Of a DNA stretch of 64,000 nucleotides, positions 9,041 to 18,251 are shown piece by piece. The stretch is from Acetobacter musti. Lineage in GTDB: Bacteria; Pseudomonadota; Alphaproteobacteria; Acetobacterales; Acetobacteraceae. The translations under genes were made by a program, and so were the position numbers. The notes beneath the pieces are model-generated. The model ran no database searches and had not been told where the DNA came from. It saw nothing but the letters and a program-made list of their open reading frames with translations. Position 1 is the stretch's first letter. Every line of letters begins with the position of its first letter. The stretch is taken from NCBI RefSeq assembly GCF_011516835.1, contig NZ_WOTB01000020.1:1-64000 (forward strand), in the 5' to 3' direction.

Positions 9041-11134
9041 TTAATTTCCGGCTCTCTGCAGACGCGAGGCGCGGCTGAGGGCCATGATCGGGAAATACTG
9101 CCGGTAGAGATCGTAGCGCAGCATGAAGGCGCGTGAAAGTTCGGCGCCCTGAAGCAGACGTTTCGACAGCATGGGGTCGTCCAGCCGGATGGTCTGGCCG
9201 ACGCCGTAGCCGGGGAAGCCTGTGCCGGTAAATTCGAGTTCTTTCCAGCTGCCGTTGTTCTGCTGCTGATCAATCAGGAAGCGGCAGCCATCCGTGATGG
9301 CTCTGTGATCCTGAGGACGGTTGACGGCGATCAGACCCATCAGGGCCCAGGCGGTCTGAGAGGCTGTGGTTTTGCCACGACCGACGGATCTGATGTCCAT
9401 GTAGGAGGCGCAGCTTTCGCCCCATCCGCCGTCCTCCTGCTGGCAGGAAATCAGCCATTCACAGGCTTTGTCAATGTAAGGCTGGGTCATGTCCTCGCCG
9501 ATGGCGGCGAGAGCGGGGAGGACGGCGCCGGTTCCATAGAGGTAATTGACACCCCAGCGGCCGAACCAGGGGCCTTCGGGTTCCTGTTCCCTGCGGACCC
9601 AGGCGAGAGCGCGCTGAACCGAGTCATGGTTGCGGGAAATGCCCAGCAGGCCGAAGGCTTCCAGTACATGGGCGGTGACGTCCACGGAAGGAGGGTCGAG
9701 AGCCTCACCGAAGTCACAGAAGGGGATTTTTGTCAGGATGCTCTTGTTGTTGTCCTTGTCGAAGGCTCCCCAGCCGCCGCAGCTGCTCTGCATGGCGATC
9801 AGCCAGTTGACGCCACGGGTGAGGGCACCCTCGATATCGCGCTGCTGCCATTTCGGGCGGTGGCGACAGGAGGCGAGGGCGATCAGGGCGACGGCGGTGT
9901 CGTCTGTGTCCGGATATTTGTCGTTGGCGTATTCGAAGGCCCATCCGCCGGGTTCGGTGTCAGGAAGTTTGACCGACCAGTCGCCCTTTACGCGGATCTG
10001 ACGGTCGAGCAGCCAGCCCAGGGCTTTTTCCATTTCCGGGGAGTGAAGCTCTTCGGCGTCGGCGTCATGCAGGGCCATGATAGCGAGCATGGTGTCCCAG
10101 ACCGGGCTGTTGGTGGCCTGAATCCAGGTGGCGTCCCCTTCGTCGCGGCGCCAGCCGGGGTCGTTCAGGCAGTCGAGGGCCTTTGCCATGACCGGATGAT
10201 AGATCTGATAGCCTTCCACATGGAGAGCCATCAGGCTGTAGATCCACGGGGGCTGAATGCCGCCCCACCCGCCATCGGCGTCCTGATGGCGGATGATCCA
10301 TTCGATCACATGGCGGATGGCGGCTTCACGCGGGGCGAAGCGCCGGATAGGCAGAGACTGGAGAGAGTGCAGACCGCGATCGGCGGAGCGGAAGAATTTG
10401 CCCCAGAGGTCTTCTCCGGCTTTGGCGGGGAGTTCGTAATCGAAGTTTTCCCGGCCGTCGGGGAAGAGCGCGTCCAGCCGGTCCTGCGGGCGGAGCGGGC
10501 GGGCGGGACGACGGGCGGAAAGGATGGTCAGGGGCATCATGGTGGCGCGTGCCCACTGCGCGAAATTGTAGATCGAGAAGGTGAACCGGTCGGGGAACCA
10601 GATGATTTCGGGCGGGAGGCAGGGGGTTTTCTGCCAGGGCCATTCGCCGATCAGGGCGAGCCAGTACCGTGTGAAGACGCGGACGTTCTTCAGGCCGCCT
10701 TTGCTGAGAATCCAGTCCGCGGCTCTGCTCAGGGCCGGCAGGTCTGCGGCATATCCCAGGGAACGCAGGGCGGCGTAGGCCTCGACGGTTGTGTTGATGT
10801 CACCGTGTCCGGCGCCGAAATAGACGCTCCAGGAGCCGTCTTCGCGCTGCATTTCGAGCAGGGCCTTGCCGAGACGGGGACGGAGCGGATGATCTTCGAG
10901 ATCGATGAACCACAGGGCCAGGCACCACTGAGCTTCCATGCAGGCATTGGATTCGACGGCGCCGACCCAGTGTCCGTCCGGCTTCTGCTGGCCGATCAGC
11001 CACTCGCAGGCGGAAGAGATGGCCTGCGGCAGGGTGTTGTCGAGTGCCCTGAGACCGGATGTCTTTGTGGCGGTGCCTGCGGAGGTCAGGACCGCGGAGG
11101 CCAGGTCTGGGGAGGTCAGGTCTGCGGAGGTCAA
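9041..11134 (-). CDS. shc: squalene-hopene cyclase
   Basis: Monotopic membrane enzyme that cyclises squalene to hopene and hopanol, the base of the hopanoids abundant in acetic acid bacteria. The catalytic DxDD motif is DTDD at 409-412. Several QW repeats are visible, for example DADGGWGG, QSSCGGWGAF, QEPEGPWFG and QEDGGWGE. At 697 residues it is slightly longer than the usual 630-690 because the first 35 residues are extra. The start appears to be TTG at 11134 with only a weak GGGA upstream. Residues 2-18 are built from a 15-base tandem repeat. No other hopanoid gene adjoins it. Confidence 0.93.
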   Translation of the reverse strand: MTSADLTSPDLASAVLTSAGTATKTSGLRALDNTLPQAISSACEWLIGQQKPDGHWVGAVESNACMEAQWCLALWFIDLEDHPLRPRLGKALLEMQREDGSWSVYFGAGHGDINTTVEAYAALRSLGYAADLPALSRAADWILSKGGLKNVRVFTRYWLALIGEWPWQKTPCLPPEIIWFPDRFTFSIYNFAQWARATMMPLTILSARRPARPLRPQDRLDALFPDGRENFDYELPAKAGEDLWGKFFRSADRGLHSLQSLPIRRFAPREAAIRHVIEWIIRHQDADGGWGGIQPPWIYSLMALHVEGYQIYHPVMAKALDCLNDPGWRRDEGDATWIQATNSPVWDTMLAIMALHDADAEELHSPEMEKALGWLLDRQIRVKGDWSVKLPDTEPGGWAFEYANDKYPDTDDTAVALIALASCRHRPKWQQRDIEGALTRGVNWLIAMQSSCGGWGAFDKDNNKSILTKIPFCDFGEALDPPSVDVTAHVLEAFGLLGISRNHDSVQRALAWVRREQEPEGPWFGRWGVNYLYGTGAVLPALAAIGEDMTQPYIDKACEWLISCQQEDGGWGESCASYMDIRSVGRGKTTASQTAWALMGLIAVNRPQDHRAITDGCRFLIDQQQNNGSWKELEFTGTGFPGYGVGQTIRLDDPMLSKRLLQGAELSRAFMLRYDLYRQYFPIMALSRASRLQRAGN
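11081..11134 (-). repeat. 15-bp tandem repeat in the 5' end of shc
   Basis: About 3.6 copies of GGAGGTCAGGTCTGC-like units (11081, 11096, 11111, 11126) encode pentapeptide repeats of the type DLTSP/DLASA/VLTSA before the conserved cyclase domain. The copy number could change by slippage without breaking the frame. Confidence 0.85.
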
Positions 11135-11262
11135 GAAAGCGTTCCCATAATTTGCCGAAACCGGATGTCTTTACTCTGTCCTGTCACACACAGGGAGGGT
11201 TTTCGTTGCATGGTTGCATACCGTGTCTGTGCCGCGTCCTTTCCGGGATTTCTGCCGGGCCT

Positions 11263-11325
11263 GCAAAATGGTTTGCAAAGGTCCGGGGCCTTTGCCGGAG
11301 CTTCAGGGGCGGAGCCCCTGAAACC
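11263..11325. repeat. GC-rich palindromic repeat (second family), copy 1
   Basis: Two nested hairpins: CAAAGGTCCGGGGCCTTTG and CAGGGGC/GCCCCTG. The same pattern (CAAAGG..CCTTTG, then a GGGGCAGAGCCC hairpin, then TGAAA) recurs at 16288, 17275, 18491, 21321, 28662 and 34585. It lies just beyond the glyS stop and may act as its terminator region. Confidence 0.75.
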
Positions 11326-11326
11326 G

Positions 11327-13414
11327 TTACCCGTCGATCTGGCTGAAATCGGCGATAAGCCGGGTCATCCGTACCAGTTCGGACAGCAGTTTCAGGCGGT
11401 TGCCGCGAATCTGCGCGTCTTCGGCGTTGACGATCACGCCTTCAAAGAACGTGTCAAGCGCCGGGCGGAGGCTGGCGGCCTCGCGCATGGCGTCGGTGAA
11501 GCGTTCTTCTTTGATGGCGGTTTCGACCTGCGGGATGACGGTTTTCAGAGCGTCGGCCAGCGCGATTTCCTCGGGCTGGGTGTAGAGCGCCGGGTCGGGT
11601 GTGCCTTCGTGCGGGCCGTCCTTTTTGTCCTCGATGCGAAGGATGTTGGTGGCGCGTTTCGTGGCGACGAGGAGGTTTTTGCCGTCTTCCGTCGCGAGCA
11701 TGTCGGCCAGGGCGTCCGTGCGGGCGAGGAGGCGGGTGATGTCGGTGTCGTAATTGCCGGCGGAGATGGCGGCGAGGATGTCGTGCCGTTTGCCTTCGCT
11801 GCGGAGCTGGACGCGGAGGCGCTCGGCGATGAAGCCGGGCAGCAGGTCCAGATCCGGGGCGTTGCGGAGGGCTTCGGGCAGGGCTTCCGACGCTCTGACG
11901 AACAGGGCGACAAGATCGAGCCTGAGGCCATTGGTGCGGATCAGGCTGATGATGCCGAGTGCCGCGCGGCGGAGACCATAGGGGTCGCCGGAGCCGGTGG
12001 GTCTGGCGCCGGCGGCGAAGAAGCCGGCGAGCATGTCGAAGCGGTCGGCCAGGGCGACGGCGACGGAGACCGGGGCGGTCGGGGTTTCGTCGGACGGGCC
12101 GCGCGGCTGGTAGTGCTCGGCGATGGCGGTGCAGACGTCGTCCGCCTCCCGGTCGTGGCGGGCGTAATAGCCGCCCATGATGCCCTGGAGCTCGGGGAAT
12201 TCGCCGACCATGCCGGTGGAGAGGTCGGCTTTGGCCAGCAGGGCGGCGCGGGAAGCGTGCTGCGGGTCTGCGCCGATCATGGGGGCGATGATTTCGGCGA
12301 GACGGACGAGGCGTTTTACGCGGTCGCCCTGGCTGCCGAGATCGGCGTGGAAGGTGACGGCGTCGAGGCCTTTGACGCGGGATTCGAGCGTCTGTCTGCG
12401 GTCGAGATCCCAGAAATGGCGGGCGTCGGCGAAGCGGGCGCGGAGGACGCGCTCGTTGCCGGCGATGACCTGGGCGCCGCCGTCGGTCGGCTCGATATTG
12501 GCGATGAAGGCGAAGCGCGGGGCGGGACTGCCATCGGTGTGACGCAGGGCGAAGTAGCGCTGATTGACGCGCATGGAGACCTGCATGACCTCGGCGGGGA
12601 GTTCCATGAAGGTGTCGTCGATGCGGCCGAGCAGGGGGACGGGCCATTCGACCAGACCGGCGACTTCCTCGACCAGACCGGGATCGGTGACGATGGCGAG
12701 GCCTTCTTCTTCCGCAAGCTGGTTGATGCCTCTGACGATGACCTCCCGGCGTTCGGTGGCGTCGGTGAGGACGCGGCGGGCGCGGAGACCGTCCTGCCAT
12801 TCGGTGGCGGTGCGGGCCTGGAAGGGCTCGGGCTTTGTGGCGCCTTGCGGCCAGAAGCGGTGGCCTTCGGTGAAGTCGCCGCTGGTCAGGTTATGGCCGT
12901 TATCGGGGATGCCGCCTTCGTCGGTGGCGAGGGAGAACGGGACCACGGTGCCGCCAAGCGTGCAGAGGATGCGGCGCAGGGGACGGACCCAGGTGAAAAT
13001 GCTGCCGGTGCCCCAGCGCATGGATTTCGGCCAGGAGAACTGGCGGAGCAGGGTGGGGAGGCGTTCGGCGATGTATGCTTCGGCGCTGATGGCCGGGGTG
13101 TTGCGGGTGAGGACCCAGAAGCCGTTTTCCAGCGCGACGTCGGCTTTCGTGGCGCCGTGCTTGCGGAGAAAGCCTTCAAGGGCCTTTTCCGGGGCGGTTT
13201 CACGGGGGCCGCGCTCGGAGACGGTCTCGGCCGGGACTTCCGTTGCGACCTGGCAGATTGCGGCGATGCGTCGCGGGCCGGTGAAGGTGGTGATGCCTTC
13301 GATCTTCAGGGCCGCCAGGGTTTTGCCGAGCTGGCGGGCGAGTTCCTCGCCGGCGGGCTGCTGCATGCGGGCGGGGATTTCTTCGGAGAAGAGTTCGAGG
13401 AGGAGTTCAGCCAT
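11327..13414 (-). CDS. glyS: glycyl-tRNA synthetase beta subunit
   Basis: Beta subunit of the bacterial alpha2beta2 glycyl-tRNA synthetase; it binds and helps charge tRNA-Gly in the cytoplasm. The N-terminus LLLELFSEEIPARM is the family signature, followed by the tRNA-handling domain and the C-terminal anticodon-binding region. At 695 residues it has typical length. It starts three bases after the glyQ stop, so the two are co-transcribed and probably translationally coupled. Confidence 0.95.
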   Translation of the reverse strand: MAELLLELFSEEIPARMQQPAGEELARQLGKTLAALKIEGITTFTGPRRIAAICQVATEVPAETVSERGPRETAPEKALEGFLRKHGATKADVALENGFWVLTRNTPAISAEAYIAERLPTLLRQFSWPKSMRWGTGSIFTWVRPLRRILCTLGGTVVPFSLATDEGGIPDNGHNLTSGDFTEGHRFWPQGATKPEPFQARTATEWQDGLRARRVLTDATERREVIVRGINQLAEEEGLAIVTDPGLVEEVAGLVEWPVPLLGRIDDTFMELPAEVMQVSMRVNQRYFALRHTDGSPAPRFAFIANIEPTDGGAQVIAGNERVLRARFADARHFWDLDRRQTLESRVKGLDAVTFHADLGSQGDRVKRLVRLAEIIAPMIGADPQHASRAALLAKADLSTGMVGEFPELQGIMGGYYARHDREADDVCTAIAEHYQPRGPSDETPTAPVSVAVALADRFDMLAGFFAAGARPTGSGDPYGLRRAALGIISLIRTNGLRLDLVALFVRASEALPEALRNAPDLDLLPGFIAERLRVQLRSEGKRHDILAAISAGNYDTDITRLLARTDALADMLATEDGKNLLVATKRATNILRIEDKKDGPHEGTPDPALYTQPEEIALADALKTVIPQVETAIKEERFTDAMREAASLRPALDTFFEGVIVNAEDAQIRGNRLKLLSELVRMTRLIADFSQIDG

Positions 13415-13417
13415 GGT

Positions 13418-14332
13418 TCAGCCCTCGCTCTTTGCGGTGGTCGGGGCGCTGCCGGGGTCTTTTGCGAGCCAGGTTTCGCAGCAGAGTTTCGCGAGGTTGC
13501 GGACGCGGCCGATATAGGAGGCGCGCTCGCTGACGCTGATGACGCCTCGGGCGTCGAGCAGGTTGAAGAGGTGGCTGGCTTTCAGGCACTGGTCGTAGGC
13601 GGGCTGGGCGACGCCGGCTTCGGCCAGGGCGACGGACTCTTTCTCGGCGTCGATGAAGTGCCGGTGGAGCATGTCGGTGTTGGCGAGTTCGAAATTGTGG
13701 CGGGAGTAGTCCTGCTCGGCGCGGAGGAAGACGTCTCCGTATTTCAGACCGTCATTGTTGAAGTCGAGCTCGTACACATTCTCTTTGCCCTGCACGTACA
13801 TGGCCAGGCGCTCCAGGCCGTAGGTCAGTTCCGTGGAGGGAACGGAGACGGGGATGCCGCCGACCTGCTGGAAATAGGTGAACTGGGTGACCTCCATGCC
13901 GTCGCACCAGACTTCCCAGCCCAGGCCCCAGGCGCCGATTGTGGGGTTTTCCCAGTCATCCTCGACGAAGCGGATGTCGTGCAGGTCCGGGTCGATGCCG
14001 ATGGCGCGGTAGCTGTCGAGCAGGAGCTGCTGGCTGTCCTCGGGCGTGGGTTTGAGCAGCACCTGATACTGGTAATAATGCTGGAGGCGATTGGGGTTTT
14101 CGCCGTAGCGGCCATCCGACGGGCGGCGGCAGGGCTGCACGTAGGCGGCTTTCCAGGGGGTGTCGCCCAGGGCGCGCAGGGTGGTGTGCGGGGAGAGCGT
14201 GCCGGCCCCGACTTCTGTGTCGTAGGGCTGGAGGATGGCGCAACCTCGTTCCGACCAGAAGCGGTGGAGGGTCAGGATGAGATCCTGAAACGAGAGGGGC
14301 TTCTGTGCTGGACTGGCTGACGCCGGGGACAT
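13418..14332 (-). CDS. glyQ: glycyl-tRNA synthetase alpha subunit
   Basis: Catalytic alpha subunit that forms glycyl-adenylate. It shows the invariant [20 protein letters not shown] start, the [15 protein letters not shown] class II region, and [20 protein letters not shown]. Length is about 304 residues. The ATG at 14332 is listed; a GTG at 14341 in frame, closer to a GGAG, is an alternative. It is the first gene of the glyQ-glyS operon, with the divergent repeat block upstream. Confidence 0.95.
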   Translation of the reverse strand: MSPASASPAQKPLSFQDLILTLHRFWSERGCAILQPYDTEVGAGTLSPHTTLRALGDTPWKAAYVQPCRRPSDGRYGENPNRLQHYYQYQVLLKPTPEDSQQLLLDSYRAIGIDPDLHDIRFVEDDWENPTIGAWGLGWEVWCDGMEVTQFTYFQQVGGIPVSVPSTELTYGLERLAMYVQGKENVYELDFNNDGLKYGDVFLRAEQDYSRHNFELANTDMLHRHFIDAEKESVALAEAGVAQPAYDQCLKASHLFNLLDARGVISVSERASYIGRVRNLAKLCCETWLAKDPGSAPTTAKSEG

Positions 14333-14424
14333 TGCGGGCACGGGCTCCGGTTACGGGTTCAAGGGGCGGGCACCATACAGCGGCGGGCGGCGGGGGGAAA
14401 GGAAGGGGGACGGGTTCCTTTCGG

Positions 14425-14745
14425 GGGTCTGGTTTTCCAGAAGGGTGGGGGTGTTTTGCGGTCGGGGATCACGGATTGTTTCGGGGGTTTCTGCTGATGG
14501 TGTCGGGGGGTGGTTCGGGGTGGCCGGGGTGAGGTGGTGTGCGGGGTTGCGGGTGGTCAGGCGTTGCTGAGGTGACTGGCGAGGGTGGGTGTCTCTGCCG
14601 GGCGAGGGTGGGATTTGTTTTTGTGCGGGGTGTTGACGGGGGTTGGGACGGGGGGCGGATTCCAGAAGGTTCTGGACGTTTTTAGTTCGGATATGGAACG
14701 GGTTTTGGGGGTGGGGACAGGGGGTGCAAGGGGGAAGTGGTGAGG
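14425..14745 (+). repeat. long divergent repeat, copy 2
   Basis: Counterpart of 2930-3262 in the opposite orientation. The shared cores are GATCACGGATTGTTTC at about 14467 and ATTCCAGAAGGTT, GGACGTTTTT at about 14659. It sits directly upstream of glyQ, so it may carry or influence that promoter. No common coding frame is kept between copies. Confidence 0.65.
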
Positions 14746-14769
14746 GCGGGAAAGTGGACGGTTTGGTAT

Positions 14770-15023
14770 GCTGGATAGCACAGCTAATAATGAACCCACA
14801 GCCAATAGGCGAAATCGATGGGAAATACAAAAATTTCTTACTCAAATCAAAATGATATGATGATGTAGAAACTAATTTTTCCTAAACAAAATTGAGAAAT
14901 TCGAATTAATATTCGTATATTATTTGAAAAATATAATAAAAAATTTTATTATAATAAATAAAAAATACTATTATTAATTAGCAATTGCCTTATTATTTCG
15001 ATTATTTGTTTTTATCAATGGTA
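14770..15023. other. AT-rich intergenic island
   Basis: Composition changes abruptly from GC-rich to very AT-rich, with long A/T runs around 14880-14990. No gene is seen. Together with the adjacent AT-rich membrane-protein gene it looks like foreign DNA or a nucleoid-protein binding tract. Confidence 0.7.
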
Positions 15024-15743
15024 TTAATCAACATAGCTTGGAATATTATTAGGTCCCTGGCCGCGAAACTGGGTATGATCTAAGGTATTTCCATCCAGAA
15101 ACATAGGGGTATTGACTCCTGAATTGGGAATAATAACCATTTCGAAGCCTGTATGCCCGACGAATGATGCAAATTCATACCTAATGCAGTAAACTATATG
15201 CATAAACATAAATGATCTACTAGGAAGTGTTTTCTCAAAATCTTCTGGAAACATACTATCTTCCATTGCATCAACGTAATCTTTACCGGGGAAAACGGCA
15301 AAGCCGACTTTTGTGGCTTCTCTGTCTGCACTACGGCAGAGCGCTTTTTCTTCATCAATTGGGTTCATAATTTTTCCAAAAATTTCATCTGGATAAATTC
15401 TGGAAATTACAGAAACATTAACTGCAGGGACATTTCCATTATTACTAATAGTAACGTCCCGACTAACCTCCAGTCTTCCGCGAAACCTCATACTATCGTC
15501 TCCATCAATCTTCATCCCCAAAATAACGGATTTTAATTTGTATGATGCTGACAGCCATGGCCTTGTGTTCATGCGCATTGTTAACGTCGCATCATCAGCT
15601 TGAATACGCGTTGCTTCCATTGCCTGATAAGCAAATATAGTTCCAAAAAATACGCCAATAAGACTAATGACTGCTACTAAGAAGTTCCAAAAGCTGATAC
15701 ATACAGATTGTCTTGCATATTTTTCTTCGTTATTAACCGACAT
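15024..15743 (-). CDS. hypothetical membrane-anchored protein, AT-rich
   Basis: No family is recognised. The 239-residue product has a short basic N-terminus, one membrane helix at about residues 17-42 (FWNFLVAVISLIGVFFGTIF), a short linker containing QAMEATRIQ, and a soluble domain of about 195 residues with several beta strands (SRDVTISNNGNVPAVNVSVI). Codon choice and AT content differ sharply from neighbouring genes, which indicates horizontal transfer. It stands alone, with AT-rich spacers on both sides. A single helix followed by an extracytoplasmic or cytoplasmic domain is seen in many accessory-region proteins of unknown role. Confidence 0.7.
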   Translation of the reverse strand: MSVNNEEKYARQSVCISFWNFLVAVISLIGVFFGTIFAYQAMEATRIQADDATLTMRMNTRPWLSASYKLKSVILGMKIDGDDSMRFRGRLEVSRDVTISNNGNVPAVNVSVISRIYPDEIFGKIMNPIDEEKALCRSADREATKVGFAVFPGKDYVDAMEDSMFPEDFEKTLPSRSFMFMHIVYCIRYEFASFVGHTGFEMVIIPNSGVNTPMFLDGNTLDHTQFRGQGPNNIPSYVD

Positions 15744-15799
15744 AAATACTCTTTATTTCCGGTATTTTAAAGTAATGTAATGTATAATATTCACACAAG

Positions 15800-16285
15800 A
15801 CAAGTGTTATTGCGGATATTACTCCTGCGAGTATAATCGAAAAAATTCTGCCGCACAATGTCCGGTTTCAGACAATGATCCCAATCTCGAAATAACCGAG
15901 AAGAGTCGAAAGCGGCCTTGTCCTTCGAAATCCGGTAGAAATGGGGCTCTTATGATGGCCATGTGGAACAGGCGAAGATTGTTTTGCATGTCTTCGGATA
16001 TGATGACTTTCGTGCAGGCAGGCATCATGCTGTTGTAGGGTTTGCGAGCTATAGCGTTCGACGATAACCCGTCCGGGTTTCCCGACGGCTCTGGAGAAAT
16101 TGTGGATGGTGGCGGTGATGGGTTTTCCGACTTCCGCAAGAAGAAGCCAGTTTTTTTGTTTCACGGTGTCGGGGAATCCGCTCGTGCGTCGTCGCTGGTG
16201 CGTTCGAAGGGGGATCGGGTGAGGTTGGGGTGATTTCCTTCATGGTGCGCAGGGCTTCCTCGCGGGTTTTGAGTCCATTCGCCAC
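15800..16285 (-). pseudogene. possible decayed gene remnant
   Basis: Minus-strand fragments in shifting frames form an almost continuous reading: MANGLKTREEALRTMKEI from 16285, then an adjacent frame through NWLLLAEVGKPITATIHNFS and a third towards 15868. No single frame is intact and no family is recognised, so this is only a candidate for a frameshifted gene. The rest of 15744-16446 shows no gene. Confidence 0.3.
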
Positions 16286-16287
16286 AA

Positions 16288-16345
16288 TGGTGTCCGGAGA
16301 TTTGTGGCCTCTGGCGGGGTTTGGGGCGGAGCCCTGAAAATGGTC
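16288..16345. repeat. GC-rich palindromic repeat (second family), degenerate copy
   Basis: Matches the pattern seen in inverse orientation at 17275-17352 (GTGTCCRGAG...CCTCTGGCGGG, then GGGCRGAGCCCTGA). The two copies flank mscS in opposite orientations. Confidence 0.6.
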
Positions 16346-16446
16346 CTGCGGGGTCCGGGTGGTGACGGGGGGCGCTGAATTATCTTACCATGTCGGGAAA
16401 TGGCGGCCGGTTTGTGCCGGGCGCGGGAGATGATTCAGAGGGGTTT

Positions 16447-17259
16447 ATGGAAAAGCAGGTTCATTCGATCTGGGAGCAGATGAACGGGTTATTGCCGGTT
16501 ATTCTGGGGTATGTGAGTCAGTTTGTTCTGGCTCTTATTGTTCTTTTCGTTGGCTGGAAGATCGTCAACGCGGTGACGCGGGCGATGGGCCGGATGATGG
16601 CGGCGAGTCATATCGAGCCGACGCTGCGCGGGTTTCTGCTGAGTGTTGTGGGGCTGTTTCTGAAGGCTCTGCTGCTGATCAGTGTGGCCTCGATGGTCGG
16701 GATTGCGACGACGTCCTTTGTTGCGGTTCTGGGTGCGGCCGGTCTGGCGGTTGGCATGGCGTTGCAGGGCAGTCTGGCGAATTTTGCTGGTGGTGTTCTG
16801 ATTCTGCTGTTCCGTCCGTTCAAGGTAGGGGATTCGATTACGGCGGGTGGCAGTTCGGGGACTGTGACGTCGATCGAGATGTTCCGGACTGTTCTGCTCG
16901 ATGCGAATAATGAGATTATTTATGTTCCCAACGGGACGTTATCGAACAACATTGTGATCAACAGTTCGGAGTCAGACCGGCTTCTGGGTTCGGTCAGTCT
17001 GCTGATTGATTACAATGACGATCTCGACAAGGCGCGGGCGCTGCTGCTGGGGCTGACGGAGCATGACGATAAGGTTCTGAAGGACCCGGCGCCGTCGGTT
17101 GGTTTTGCGCCGAAGCCGGCGAATATTCTGGTGACGCTGGGGTTCTGGTGTGCGCCGGGGGATGTGACGCCGCTGGTCGGTAAGTATTCCGAAGAGGCGA
17201 TCAAGGTGCTTCAGGGCGCGGGGTATCGTCTTGGGGTGACGGCGCGGACGGCGGCGTGA
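16447..17259 (+). CDS. mscS: small-conductance mechanosensitive channel
   Basis: Inner-membrane tension-gated channel that releases solutes on osmotic downshock. The product has 270 residues, close to E. coli MscS (286). Three hydrophobic helices come first; the pore helix reads SFVAVLGAAGLAVGMALQGSLANFAGGV, with the Gly/Ala packing typical of MscS TM3. LLFRPFKVGDSI marks the beta domain, and the alpha/beta cytoplasmic cage follows. The ATG at 16447 follows AGAGGGG; an upstream in-frame ATG at 16390 lacks a binding site. Confidence 0.92.
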   Translation: MEKQVHSIWEQMNGLLPVILGYVSQFVLALIVLFVGWKIVNAVTRAMGRMMAASHIEPTLRGFLLSVVGLFLKALLLISVASMVGIATTSFVAVLGAAGLAVGMALQGSLANFAGGVLILLFRPFKVGDSITAGGSSGTVTSIEMFRTVLLDANNEIIYVPNGTLSNNIVINSSESDRLLGSVSLLIDYNDDLDKARALLLGLTEHDDKVLKDPAPSVGFAPKPANILVTLGFWCAPGDVTPLVGKYSEEAIKVLQGAGYRLGVTARTAA

Positions 17260-17274
17260 TCTGGCTCCGGGGTT

Positions 17275-17352
17275 TTCCGGAGCTTCCGGGTTTATTGCAG
17301 GTCAGGGCTCTGCCCTGAAACCCGCCAGAGGTCGCGGACCTCTGGACACCGG
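17275..17352. repeat. GC-rich palindromic repeat (second family)
   Basis: CAGGGCTCTGCCCTG and CCAGAGGTCGCGGACCTCTGG are two hairpins just after the mscS stop, in the orientation opposite to the 11263 copy. They could end mscS transcription. Confidence 0.75.
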
Positions 17353-17383
17353 TTTGCTTCAGCAGGCCCAGAGAGCACTTGCG

Positions 17384-17493
17384 ACAAATCTTTAGTAAAA
17401 AACAGTAAAAGTTTTTGGGTGCCGCCTTTTTTCAAAAAGGCGGCGTTCTCTGAAGCTTTTTGAAAAAAGCTTCACCAGAAACTTCTTTATAAT
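17384..17493 (-). repeat. double-hairpin intergenic repeat, copy B
   Basis: Inverse orientation relative to copy A: GTTTTTGGGTGCCGCC, the hairpin GCCGCCTTTTTT/AAAAAGGCGGC, then AAGCTTTTTGAAAAAAGCTT and CACCAGAAACTTC. With copy C it forms an inverted pair around msrA. Confidence 0.85.
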
Positions 17494-17521
17494 TCGCCAT
17501 GGTATCCTGGGGCTGCTGCGA

Positions 17522-18073
17522 TTATTTCTGCAGTTCAGCGAAGACTTTCCGCATTTTCAGGACTTTCGGGGCGACGACGGCCTGGCAGTATGGGTTGCCG
17601 GGGTTTCGGGCGAGGTAGTCCTCGTGTTTCGCTTCGGCGGGCCAGAAGGTGGTGAGGGGTTCGATCTGTGTGACGAGAGGGGCGTCCCAGAGGTCTGATT
17701 TTTCGATTTCGTCGCGGATTTCGAGAGCGGTTTTGTGCTGGGCTTCGTCGGTGAAGAAGATGACGGAGCGGTACTGGGTGCCGATGTCGTTGCCCTGGCG
17801 GTTGAGGGTTGTGGGATTGTGGAGGGTGAAGAAGATCCGCAGGAGCTGCGCGTAGGAGATGATCGCGGGGTCGAAGGTGACTTCGACGACTTCGGCGTGG
17901 CCGGTGGCGCCGGTGCAGACCTGTTCGTAGGTGGGGTGTTCGGTGTGGCCGCCGGCGTAGCCGGAGCGGACGGAGAGGACGCCTCTGATGGTGAGGTAGA
18001 CGGCTTCGACGCACCAGAAGCAGCCGGCGCCGAGGATGGCGGTTTCGGTTCTGGGGGCTGGTGTGGTGGTCAT
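17522..18073 (-). CDS. msrA: peptide-methionine (S)-S-oxide reductase
   Basis: Reduces the S-epimer of methionine sulfoxide in proteins and free methionine, using thioredoxin; cytoplasmic. The catalytic motif GCFWC is at residues 17-21 (nucleophile Cys18). GYAGG, GHAEVVEV and TQYRS follow, all family landmarks. At 183 residues the length is typical. The only clear later cysteine is in NPYCQAVV, the usual resolving position. The gene stands alone between inverted copies B and C of the double-hairpin repeat. Confidence 0.95.
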   Translation of the reverse strand: MTTTPAPRTETAILGAGCFWCVEAVYLTIRGVLSVRSGYAGGHTEHPTYEQVCTGATGHAEVVEVTFDPAIISYAQLLRIFFTLHNPTTLNRQGNDIGTQYRSVIFFTDEAQHKTALEIRDEIEKSDLWDAPLVTQIEPLTTFWPAEAKHEDYLARNPGNPYCQAVVAPKVLKMRKVFAELQK

Positions 18074-18251
18074 GGCGGGGCTCGTCTGGTGAGGGGTGGC
18101 TCAGGCCCCGTCGGGAGGATGGGGCTTTCCGGAAGCTGGGGGTTTGGCGGGGTGGGGTCAAGAGCCGGGGCGGTGGAGGGCGTGGCTCTTTGTGGCCGGG
18201 ATTGTTTTCAGAGCCTGTTTCAGAAACCTGCTCAAGCCGTATCCTGCTAAA

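Noticed and set aside
9305..14320. 1671-residue open frame on the plus strand, antisense to shc, glyS and glyQ
   Set aside because: All three genes share the same codon register with it, so it stays open simply because TTA, CTA and TCA codons are absent from these GC-rich genes. Its product is low-complexity Gly/Asp/Val-rich, without domains or a good ribosome site.
14881..15000. AT-rich tract considered as a replication origin
   Set aside because: No DnaA-box cluster or iterons were seen; the tract is simple A/T runs next to a transferred gene.
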